Below, in pieces: positions 34,353 through 45,400 of a stretch of 56,143 bases of DNA. The position numbers and the translations under genes were made by a program. The stretch's first letter is position 1, and the number at the start of each line of letters is the position of its first letter. This stretch comes from an uncultured bacterium (lineage in GTDB: Bacteria; Bacteroidota; Bacteroidia; Chitinophagales; CAIODY01). The notes under the pieces were generated by a model. That model had not been told where the DNA came from and searched no databases. It saw only the letters and a program-made list of their open reading frames with translations. The stretch covers positions 1-56,143 of the forward strand of contig CAIODY010000023.1 in the NCBI GenBank assembly GCA_903857255.1, in the 5' to 3' direction.

Positions 34353-34657
34353 TGTTCATGCACTTTCACTCTGATTTTCAACGGTGGTGTAGTGAGTTCG
34401 TGCAAGCCCAAAGTATCTACCAATGCTGCCACTTCGGTTTGCATGCTCTTCAATTCCAATTCATTTTTCGCTTCTAGATATTCGCAACGCAATTCTTTCA
34501 ACTCTGTGTTTTTCAATTTTCCAATTTCACGAATTCTGTTTTCAGCCACATGATTATTGTAGATATAAACCAAGCCTAACACAAACAGAAACAGTATAAA
34601 TGGCAACTGCTCCATGATGTTTTTACTTGAAAATTGTTCTTTAATATCTTTAATCAT
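34349..34657 (-). CDS. ftsL: FtsL-like cell division protein
   Basis: This 102-residue single-pass membrane protein fits the position and shape of FtsL. It has a short cytosolic N-terminus (MIKDIKEQFSSKNIMEQL), one helix (PFILFLFVLGLVYIYNNH) and a periplasmic heptad-rich stretch (NRIREIGKLKNTELKELRCE) expected to form a coiled coil with FtsB/FtsQ. Sequence conservation is low in this family, so the call leans on the gene order rsmH-ftsL-ftsI. I take the ATG at 34657; the frame extends upstream to 34705, but those codons fall inside repeat copy 3. It overlaps ftsI by four bases and ends in TGA. Confidence 0.8.
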   Translation of the reverse strand: MIKDIKEQFSSKNIMEQLPFILFLFVLGLVYIYNNHVAENRIREIGKLKNTELKELRCEYLEAKNELELKSMQTEVAALVDTLGLHELTTPPLKIRVKVHEQ

Positions 34658-34672
34658 TTCTTGTTTTTGTTT

Positions 34673-34788
34673 GCCACGAATGCACGAATGTTTTTGATAG
34701 CACACAGATTAACACTGATTTTTTATGATTAAAACGGATTTTAAAATCAGTGTCAATCATAATCATCATAACAAATCCGTGTGCTATT
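34673..34788. repeat. dcw intergenic repeat, copy 3 (rsmH-ftsL gap, overlapping the rsmH stop)
   Basis: GATAGCACACAGATT (34696-34710) and AATCCGTGTGCTATT (34774-34788) are inverted with one mismatch, preceded by GCCACGAATGCACGAAT (34673-34689) as in copy 2. The rsmH stop codon TAG (34786-34784) is built from the last bases of the element. Confidence 0.85.
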
Positions 34789-35680
34789 CCATTTTCTCTG
34801 CAATCCTCAACTTTGCACTTCTGCTTCTCGGATTTATTTTTATTTCTTCTTCGCTTGCTTCTATTGGTTTTTTTGTAATCAATTTGAATGGGCGAAAAAT
34901 ATTCCCAAAATCATCTTTTTGTTGTTCACCACTGAAATTACCATGCTTCGTAAAATCCTTTACTGGTCTGTCTTCCAATGAATGATAAGTCAACGTAACT
35001 AATCTGCCACCAACTTTCAAAGCACCTAAACTTTGCGTTAAGAAATCTTTTATCGCTCCCATTTCATCGTTCACTTCAATTCGCAATGCTTGAAAAACTT
35101 GCGCTAAATATTGATTTTCTTTGCCCCGAATACTGCTGCCAATTGCATTTCGCATTTGCATCGTAGTTTCAATTTTTTTTAAAGAACGTTGTTGAATAAT
35201 CGCTTGCGCCAATGTTTTGCTATTGATGATTTCACCATAGTTGCTGAACATAATTTGCAATTGCATTTCATCATAGGTGTTGATGATTTTTGCTGCGGTT
35301 AAATTTTCATGTCGGTTCATTCGCATATCTAATGGTCCATCAAACCGAATGCTGAAGCCACGTTCAGCCACATCAAACTGATGTGATGAAACACCAAAGT
35401 CAGCCAAAATGCCATCTACATTTTCAATTTCATGCAACTTTAAAAAGCGTTGCAAATGACGAAAATTGTGCGGCACAAAAATCACACGGTCATCATCGGG
35501 CACATTTTTTTTTGCATCTTCATCTTGGTCGAATGCTATCAAAGAACCTTTGTTATTCAGCTTTTCTAATATCGCTTTTGAATGTCCGCCGCCGCCAAAT
35601 GTTACATCTACATAAATTCCATCTGGCTTAATATTTAATCCTTCCATACACTCCAACAGCATGACTGGAACGTGATACAT
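34784..35680 (-). CDS. rsmH: 16S rRNA (cytosine-1402-N4)-methyltransferase (RsmH/MraW)
   Basis: RsmH methylates N4 of C1402 in the 16S rRNA P-site. The 298-residue protein carries VMLLECMEGLNIKPDGIYVD, the SAM loop VTFGGGGHSKAIL, DGILADFGVSSHQFD and TYHSLEDRPVK, all family hallmarks, at the normal length. The ATG (35680-35678) overlaps the mraZ stop by one base (TAATG), so the two are translationally coupled. Its own stop codon is supplied by the end of repeat copy 3, so the element's insertion may have set the exact C-terminus (AEKME). Confidence 0.95.
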   Translation of the reverse strand: MYHVPVMLLECMEGLNIKPDGIYVDVTFGGGGHSKAILEKLNNKGSLIAFDQDEDAKKNVPDDDRVIFVPHNFRHLQRFLKLHEIENVDGILADFGVSSHQFDVAERGFSIRFDGPLDMRMNRHENLTAAKIINTYDEMQLQIMFSNYGEIINSKTLAQAIIQQRSLKKIETTMQMRNAIGSSIRGKENQYLAQVFQALRIEVNDEMGAIKDFLTQSLGALKVGGRLVTLTYHSLEDRPVKDFTKHGNFSGEQQKDDFGNIFRPFKLITKKPIEASEEEIKINPRSRSAKLRIAEKME

Positions 35681-36177
35681 TATGGTTGTTGGTTTGAAAA
35701 ATTAAAACCGCCAATTACTTTTTTCTTCGCTTCTTTTCCTGCTTCCGCCATTTTTTGTTTGTGCAATAAATATTCTTTTTTCTCCCAAATATTAATGGTG
35801 TTACCCATTCCTTTCAATACCAAATCTTTCTTTATTTTTTTATCGGCACACAAAATTTTTGGCAATAACAATCTTCCACCAGCATCCAAAGTGACTGTGG
35901 TTAAGCCATCGGTAAGGTTTTCAATTGCCAAAGCATGTTCTTCGTTGTAAGGATTTAATTGCGACAAATAATTTTTACTAAACACTTCCCAATCTTGTTG
36001 AGCATACAAAACCAAATTGTTGTAGTCGCCACGAATAATCACAAAAGTGTTTTCTGCTTGTTCGCTGATTTTCTTTTTTAAAGCAGCTGGCAACAACACA
36101 CGAAATTTTTCGTCGAGCGAACATTCGAGTTCATCGTAGATAATTGTGGGTTGGTATGTGATTTCCTTTTTTGCCAT
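35680..36177 (-). CDS. mraZ: Transcriptional regulator MraZ
   Basis: MraZ is the conserved first gene of the dcw cluster and represses its own promoter by binding short direct repeats. The 165-residue protein has the two SpoVT/AbrB-like half domains. DEKFRVLLPAALKK lies near 19-32 and LDAGGRLLLPKIL near 95-107. It is slightly longer than the ~150-residue family norm because of its N- and C-terminal tails. Three 10-base-spaced TTTGTGG-like repeats overlap its start codon (36171-36200), a good autoregulatory operator candidate. Divergent from it is the giant adhesin gene. Confidence 0.95.
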   Translation of the reverse strand: MAKKEITYQPTIIYDELECSLDEKFRVLLPAALKKKISEQAENTFVIIRGDYNNLVLYAQQDWEVFSKNYLSQLNPYNEEHALAIENLTDGLTTVTLDAGGRLLLPKILCADKKIKKDLVLKGMGNTINIWEKKEYLLHKQKMAEAGKEAKKKVIGGFNFSNQQP

Positions 36178-36200
36178 TTATTCCCACAAACATCCACAAA
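36171..36200 (-). promoter_or_regulatory. Candidate MraZ operator: three 10-bp direct repeats overlapping the mraZ start
   Basis: Reading the minus strand, TTTGTGGATG (36200-36191), TTTGTGGGAA (36190-36181) and TAAATGGCAA (36180-36171) are three consecutive 10-base blocks. Known MraZ sites are short GTGG/TGGG repeats at about one helical turn upstream of mraZ. The third block contains the ATG itself. Confidence 0.5.
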
Positions 36201-36485
36201 AAAACATTTTCCGTCAAGTAAAATCTACAAAAAATTTATCCACATAGCAAAAGTCTTGTTGGTGGCTATTGTTGAGCCATGTTAATAAGTGGGAATGGGT
36301 GGGGAAGTTTTGAAAAGAAGAAGAAAATAAAAAAATCGTTGGTAACGATTAGGCAAAAAATTACAATTTTCAAACATTAATACACTTACGAAAACGGTGT
36401 ATTTTCAGTCGAAGATTAAGCGAACTATATTAGTTTACTACAAACGATTTTCTTAACTTTACGGCTGCCTTAATTTTCAGTTTTT
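36201..36485. other. Divergent intergenic region between mraZ and the adhesin gene
   Basis: This 285-base stretch has no open frame with a credible start. It holds a G-rich run on the plus strand (36289-36305, GTGGGAATGGGTGGGG) with three TGGG units, and a GTGGATAA on the minus strand near 36237-36246 that resembles the operator repeats. It must contain the promoters of both neighbours, but I find no clean TAnnTTTG on either strand. Confidence 0.4.
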
Positions 36486-39400
36486 ATGAATAGGAGTTTT
36501 ACGCTTCTTTTTATTGTTTTGTTTTTTTTAAAACTAAATTTATTTGGTCAAACTACTTGTCCAAACAATATTGATTTTGAAAATGGTAATTTTACTAATT
36601 GGACATGCTATACTGGAATTGTAGGGGTTTCGGGCACAACAAATGTTGTTTCGGTTACAAATTCAGGCGGACCAATTGCAGGCAGACATGTCATTACAAC
36701 AGCAGCCAATGGCAATGACCCTTATGGTAATTTTCCAATTTTGTGCCCTACTGGTGGTGGTTTTTCATTGCGACTAGGTAATGATTTAACAGGTGATTCT
36801 GCTGAACGTGTTCGATACAAAATAAGAATTCCAAGTGGTATAAGTCATTTCAGTATTTTATACAGCTATGCTGTAGTGCTTGATGATGGCGGTTCTTCGC
36901 ATCTTTCGTATCAACAACCTCGATTTAATGTAGAAGCTTTTGATTCAGCGACCAATAATACTGTTAAATGTTTGCCCAGCCCTTATGTAGCCACAGCAAG
37001 TCTTCCAGGGTTTTCGCTTTCAAATGTATTGGACCCAAATGGGGCATTGAGTGTGTGGTATCAGCCATGGACAACACGGACATTGAATCTTTCGGGTTTG
37101 GGTGGAAAAACAATTTATGTGCAATTCACTACTGCTGATTGTACATTAGGTGCTCACTTTGGCTACGCTTATGTAGATGTACAATGCGGTTTATTTCAAA
37201 TCACTAATGGTTATTGCCCAGGCTCAACCACTGCACCATTAAGTGCTCCGCCAGGTTATCAAAGTTATTCGTGGAGAGATTCATTGTACAATGTGTTAGG
37301 GTCAAGTCAAAATCTAATAATTGTGGCGCCAGCTCAGCCGAAAAAAATAATTGTAATTCTTACACCTTATTCTGGGTATGGTTGCCAGGACACTTTAACA
37401 ACCTATATTTATCCATTACAACCACCAGTGGCTAATTTTATTCGTCCGGATACTTTTTGTGCAAAAAGTCAAACACCATTTTTCGATTCCTCTTATTCTG
37501 TGAGTGCAGGTACATTTGTAAATAAATGGCATTGGAATTTTGGCGATACAAATAGCGGCACAGCTGATACCAGTTCTGCACAAAATCCAACACATATTTA
37601 TCAGTCATCAGGACATTATACTGTATCGCTGATTGTGAAATCAAATTTGAGTTGTATATCTGATACGGTAAAAAAAACAATTTATATCAAACCAAATATT
37701 GCTGTGAATGCTGGTGTTGATACCACCATTTGTTACAACACAACAGCGTTGCTTCATGGAACTGTAACGCCTGTCAATGCTGCCATTGGAAGTTATACTT
37801 ACGCATGGTCGCCTTCAACAGGTTTGAGTTGTGCCACTTGCAAAAATACCACTACACCCAATTTAACTGCCGCCACCACTTACTATTTTACAACTAATTA
37901 TTATCCAAATGGTTGCTTGCAAACAGATACGATTGTCGTAAATGTTGCACCACCATCATTGACAATTACTGCACAAGCATTGCCTACAACAGCTTGCCCA
38001 AACAGCCCTGTACAACTTTCAGTATCAACTACACCAACAACTTGCGGAATTTATAATGGAACTTGTTCAGCAACTACAAACAATTATTTAGTTGGAAATG
38101 CAGGAACTACAAGAACCTATCCATTCTTGCAATATAATGAAGACGGAAGAACACAAATGCTTTATTTGAAATCAGAACTAAATGCAGCAGGATTAACAAC
38201 AGGTGGAATCATTAATGCGATTGCCATGTATGTTTCACAAAAAAATAGTTCACTGCCTTATACAGGATTTAATATAAAAATTGGCTGCACAGCTTTAACC
38301 TCTTTATCAAGTTGGCAAACAGGATTAACCACCGTTTATTCTTCTACCATCAGCACTGTAGCAGGTTGGAATAGTTATCCATTATCCACTTTGTATAGTT
38401 GGGATGGTGTTTCTAATTTGATTGTTGAAATTTGTTACGATAATACTGCGAACCAATGGACATTAGATGATTATGTATGGGCTACCAATTCAGGATTTAA
38501 TTCGGTGTTGTATTATTATGATGATGGTGTGCATGGTTGCACGATGACCAGTATTATCAATTCACAAAAAAGACCAGACATTCGATTTGGTGTTTGCTTG
38601 CCTCCATCAACAGGATTAACGTATAATTGGAGTCCATCAGCACCATTGAACAATGCCAATATTGCCAACCCAATTGCAACGCTTACAGCTACCACAACCA
38701 CAACCTTTACTGTTACTGCATCTTCGGGCACTTGTAATTCCTCTAATGCTTCGGTAGTAGTTACAGTAAATAATCTGCAAGCCAATTTTACTTCAAAAGA
38801 TACGGTGTGTTTAGGTTCGGTATTAGCATTCACTAATACTTCCACTTCAACTGCTACCGATTCCGTAAAAAAATATTACTGGAATTTTGGTGATGCAACA
38901 AGTGGCGCATCGAATATTGTTCACACAAAAAATTCATCGCACACTTTTTCGGCTGCTGGCACATTTACTGTAACCCTTGTAGATACTACTGTTTCGGGCT
39001 GTATTGCTACATTCACAAAATCAATTGTAGTCATTACGCCATTCACAGTGAATGCTGGTTTGAATGATTCAGTATGTGCTGGGGGAACAAAAATTTTATC
39101 ACCAACAATAGTTCCAAACACAGGCGCATACACGTATTCATGGTCGCCAAATGCAACACTCTCTTGTTCGGGTTGTATTTCACCAACCGCATCACCAACA
39201 TCAACTACAACTTATACATTGCTTGTAACCAGCACCATAAGCGGTTGTACAGCAAATAGTAGTGTAACGATAAAATTAAATCCAGCATCGCCAATTCCTT
39301 CAGCTACTGCATCGCCAACTTTAGTTTGCCCTAATGGAACGGCACAATTAACAGCAACCATACCGACGCCAACCTGTGGTGCAGCAAGCATTTCGTGTAG

Positions 39401-42400
39401 TGGTGGAACAAATTATGTGGTGGGTAGAGATACTGGAAGCACTTATTACCCTTTTGTAGGCGCCTATTCCGATGCAAGAACACAATTATTATTTACAAAA
39501 ACAGAATTGAATGCAGCAGGCATCAATGCTGGCACTATTGGGCAATTGGCACTTTATGTAGCAACAAAATCGAGCACGATTCCCTATAGTAATTTCAATA
39601 TCAAAATTGGTTGCACAGCATTAACTTCCATTACGAGTTGGCAAACTGGTTTAACCACTGTGTTCACGGCTGGAAGCATCACCACAGTTGGTGGTACATG
39701 GAATAATTTTAGTTTATCAACACCTTATTCGTGGGATGGAAATTCAAATTTGATTGTTGAAATTTGTTTTGATAATTCAACTTTTTCCAATTATGATTTT
39801 GTAAATTATTCTATCACTCCTTTTAATTCAGTTGTTTATAATTATCAGAATACTGGCTCTGGTTGCACAATTGCAGCCACACCATTACAAGCTACTAATC
39901 GTCCAATTATCAGATTTAACGTTTGTCCATTAGTTACGAATGTAACTTATTCATGGTCGCCAACGCCAACATTAAGCAACGCCAACATTTACAATCCTGT
40001 TGCAACTGTGAATGCAACCACTACTTACACTGTGAGTGTGAGTAACGGCGTATGCCCTGCCAACACAGCCAACGTAACGGTGAATATGTCGCAACTGAAT
40101 GTGAATGCAGGTAGAGATACAAGCATTTGTATTGGCAAATCAGTTCCATTAAATGCAACCGCATCGGGTACTGGCACATCGTTTACTTATTCGTGGTCGC
40201 CTTCCACCAATTTGAGCAACAGCTCCATCGCCAATCCTGTGGCTACTCCTACTACAACTACCACTTATATTTTAACGGTTACTGACAATAATTTGTGTTC
40301 CAAAAAAGATACTGTTGTCATCACTATTGCGACAACATTTTCTATTGCGTTTACCTCAACAAATGTTTCGTGTTTTGGTGGAAATAATGGCTCAGTAACT
40401 GCAAACGTAACACCAACAGGAACTTACAGCTATTCGTGGAATACAACGCCAACACAAATTTCAAACACGGCAACTAATTTATCAGCAGGAATTTATACAG
40501 TAACAGTTTCCAACGGCACTTGCTCTGCGATAAAAAATGATACCATTACACAACCCACGACTCTTTCAAACATAGTGGCATCCATGGTTTCACCAGTTTC
40601 GTGTTTTGGTGGAACGAATGGAACTGCAAATTGTGCAACGCCAAGCGGCGGCACATCGCCTTATACTTATTCATGGAACACAACGCCAGTTCAAACTACA
40701 CAAGCCGTAAATGCTTTGTCAGTAGGCACTTACACGGTTACCGTTACCGATGCAAAAGGTTGTTCAAAAACAGACACAGCTCAAATCACACAGCCCACAG
40801 CTCTTTCGATAAATGCTTACATGACCAATCCTACTTCTTGTTTTGGTGGAAATAATGGAACTGCCAATTGTGCAATGCCAAGCGGCGGTACATCGCCTTA
40901 TACTTATTCATGGAACACTATCCCAATTCAAACTACACAAGCTGTAAACGCTTTATCAGCAGGCACTTACACGATTACTGTTACTGATGCGAAAGGATGT
41001 TCAAAATCAGATACGGCTCAAATTATTCAACCATCCGCACTCTCAAACGTAACAGCATCAACACTTTTGAATGATTCCTGTTTTGGAAATGCAAAAGGAA
41101 AAGTTACAGTTTCAACGCCAACAGGCGGCACATCACCCTATTCGTTTAGTTGGAATTCTGTTCCAATTCAAACCACACAAACCGCCAATTCCTTACCAGC
41201 AGGAACTTACACGGTTACGGTGAAAGATGCCAACAATTGTTCGCTCACTTCATCAACGATTGTTACACAACCAACACTACTCTCAAATGTAACAGCATCA
41301 ACACTTTTGAACGATTCGTGTTTTGGAAATGCAAAAGGGAAAGTTACTGTAACAACTCCGACAGGCGGCACATCACCTTATTCATTTAGTTGGAATTCTG
41401 TTCCAATTCAAACGACACAAACCGCCAATTCCTTGCCAGCAGGCACTTATACGGTTACGGTGAAAGATGCCAACAATTGTTCGCTCACTTCTTCAACCAT
41501 TGTAACACAACCGACACAGCTCACAAACGTAACGGCATCAACGCTTTTGAACGATTCGTGTTTTGGAAATTCAAAAGGAAAAGTTACAGTAACCACCCCA
41601 ACTGGTGGTACATCGCCCTATTCTTTTAGCTGGAATACATTGCCAATTCAAACCACACAAACCGCCAATGCCTTGCCAGCAGGCACTTACACGATTACGG
41701 TGAAAGATGCCAACAATTGCTCACTTACTTCATCAACCATTGTTACACAACCAACAATCCTTTCAAACGTAACCGCATCAACGCTTTTGAATGATTCGTG
41801 TTTTGGAAATTCAAAAGGAAAAGTTACAGTTTCAACGCCAATCGGCGGCACATCACCCTATTCGTTTAGTTGGAATTCTGTTCCAATTCAAACCACACAA
41901 ACCGCCAATTCCTTACCAGCAGGAACTTACACGGTTACGGTGAAAGATGCGAATAATTGTAGTTTAACTTCTTCAACCATAGTTACACAACCATCAGCAT
42001 TGGCAAACATAACAGCATCAACGCTTTTGAACGATTCGTGTTTCGGAAATGCGAAAGGAAAAGTTACTGTTTCAAATCCAAATGGCGGAACTTCACCATA
42101 TTTTTTTAGTTGGAATTCCATTCCGATTCAAACCACACAAACCGCCAACGCCTTGCCAGCAAGCACTTACACGGTTACAGTGAAAGATGCGAATAATTGT
42201 TCACTCACTTCGTCTACAATTGTTACACAACCATTAGCACTCTCAAACGTAATCGCATCAACGCTTTTGAACGATACGTGCTTTGGTGGAACGATTGGAA
42301 AAGTAACTGTGAGTACACCAACTGGTGGCACTTCGCCTTATTCATTTAGTTGGAATTCATCACCCATTCAAACCACACAAACCGCCAATGGCTTGCCCAT

Positions 42401-45400
42401 AGGCACTTACACGGTTACAGTGAAAGATGCGAACAATTGTTCGCTTACTTCTTCTACCATAATTACTGAACCATCAGGGCTTGCAAATGTAATGGCATCA
42501 ACGCTTTCAAACGATTCATGTTTTGGAAACAACAATGGAAAAGTTACTGTAACCACACCAACTGGTGGCACTGCGCCGTACAACTATTCATGGAACACAT
42601 CGCCCATTCAAACTACACAAACTGCTGTGGGATTGCCTTTCGGAACTTACACCGTTACGGTGAGCGATGCACATCATTGTTCAACAGTGATTGATTCGGC
42701 AATGATAACCCAACCGACACCATTGGCAAACGTAGTGGCATCAATAGTTTCCAATGTTTCCTGTTTTGGTGGAAGCAATGGAAGCGTAACCGTTTCTAAT
42801 CCATCAGGCGGCACAGCCCCTTATTCATTTAGTTGGAATTCATCACCCATTCAAACCACACAAACCGCCAATGCCTTGCCAGCAGGCACTTACACGGTTA
42901 CGGTGAAAGATGCACATCATTGTTCTCTCACTTCATCCATCGGCATTTCACAACCGAATGCATTAAGCAATGTGGTAGCTTCGACATTAACCAATGTAAT
43001 TTGCAATGGCAAAAACACAGGCAGCGCAACAGTTTCAACGCCAAGTGGTGGCACAACGCCTTATCATTTTAGTTGGAATTCAACACCGATTCAAACCACA
43101 CAAACAGCGAATGCCTTACCAACAGGCATTTTCACGGTTACAGTGAAAGATTCAAACAATTGCAGTTTAACTTCATCGACAACAATAACACAACCTGCAC
43201 CGCTTGCAAATGTAGTAGCATCAGTAGTTTCCAATGTTTTATGTCATGGTGGAAATAACGGAAGCGTAACTTGCACCACACCAACAGGCGCAACTTTGCC
43301 TTATCATTTTAGCTGGAACACAACGCCTGTTCAAACCACACAAACCGCTACAGGATTGATTGCTGGCACTTATACTGTTTCAGTAACCGACTCTTTCAAG
43401 TGCGATACATTAACTTCAACCATCGTTGTAACTGAACCAACACCGTTGGCAAATGTAGTGGCATCAACACTTTTGAACGATTCGTGTTTTGGTTATGCAA
43501 AAGGGAAAGCAACTGTAACAACACCAACAGGTGGAACAACTCCTTATTCATTCAGTTGGAATTCATTGCCTGTTCAAACCACACAAACGGCTACCAATCT
43601 GCCTTTTGGCACTTATACAGTTACTGTAACAGATGCACATAATTGCCCTGCAATTTTAGATTCAACGATTGTAACACAACCTACAGCACTCTCAAATGTA
43701 GTGGCATCAGTAGTTTCCAACGTTACTTGTTTTGGTTTGAGCAATGGAAGTGTAACTGTTTCTAATCCAACTGGCGGCACATCACCTTATTCTTTTAGTT
43801 GGAATTCATCGCCCATTCAAAATACACAAACGGCGAATAGCTTGCCAGCAGGCACTTTCACGGTTAAAGTGGAAGATGCAAATCGTTGTTCATTAACTTC
43901 TTCCACAATAATTACGCAACCAAATGCGTTAGCAAATGTAGTAGCATCAATGACTTTAGCCGTTTCGTGCTTTGCTGGAAATAATGGAACAGCCACTTGC
44001 ACCACACCAACTGGTGGCACTTTACCTTACCATTTTAGTTGGAATTCATCGCCTATTCAAACCACACAAACCGCTACAGGATTGAATTACGGCGTTTACA
44101 CTGTTACAGTTAATGATTCAAATAATTGTTCATTAACCGACACTACTTTAATTACACAACCAACAGTAATTGCAAATGTTACCGCATCAACTGTTACCAA
44201 TGAATTTTGTTTTGGTGGACATAATGGTAGTGCATCCGTAAGCACACCGACAGGTGGAACGCCGCCATACGCCTACAGTTGGAACACATCGCCAGTTCAA
44301 ACCACACCATTAGCAGTGAATTTATTGCCAGGAAATTATACTGTTTCTGTAACTGATGCACACAATTGTCCTGCAGTTACATCTTCTGCCACAATCACTC
44401 AACCACCAGTATTGACGGGCATTACAGCGTTTACGATAAAAAATTTGACTTGCAGTAGTGGCAATGATGGCGTTGTCTCATGCAGCACACCAACAGGCGG
44501 AACACCGCCATACAGCTACAGTTGGAACTCATTGCCGATACAAACTACGCAAACCGCAACAAATTTACCAGTTGGCACTTATACTGTAACGATTACCGAT
44601 GCTCATCAATGCGCTTATTTCCATGCATCAACTTCAGTAACTGCACCCACTGCACCAACCAATTCCTTAACATCTGTTGTGTTAAAAAATGTATCATGTT
44701 TTGGTGGTAATGATGCTGAAGTAACAGTATTAACGCCTGTTTCAGGCAAGCCACCATTTAATTACAATTGGAATTCAACACCTAATCAAACCACACAAAC
44801 TGCCAATAATTTAGTGGCAGGGAATTATGTGATTACAGTAACTGATAGTTTAGGTTGTGTACAATTAGCAAATGCAACTGTGGTGCAACCAAACCCTTTA
44901 CAAGTAGGCATTGCAGCAAAAAAAGAGGTGAGTTGTTTTGGTGCAAATGATGGTTATATTAATGCAATTCCAGCTTGGGGAGGCACACCACCTTACGTTT
45001 ATAAATGGAATACAAATCCGCCACAAACCTTACCCACAGCCACTTTCGTAACTGCTGGCAATTATACCATTTCAGTAGTGGATGCGAATGGATGCACAGC
45101 AATTGATTCAGCCACTATTCATCAACCTGCTCCCATTAGTGGAGGCATCATTCATGCCGTCAACAATCCTTGTAGCAATGTAAACGCAGGCTGGATGAGC
45201 ATTTCAAATGTTAGTGGTGGCACGCCGCCTTATGTTTTTATTTGGAATTCAACGCCATCGCAAATGGATTCGATAGCAACAAATTTACCTGCAGGCAACT
45301 ACACGGTTTCCATTACTGATGCACATAGTTGCACTGCTTCTATGTCAGCAACAATCATTACAGAACCAACAGTACAAGCGATTGCTTACCGAGATACGAC

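Noticed and set aside
40601-44710. Many 60-110-codon frames in other frames of the SprB array
   Set aside because: They recur every 240 bases as shadows of the repeat and have no coding features of their own.
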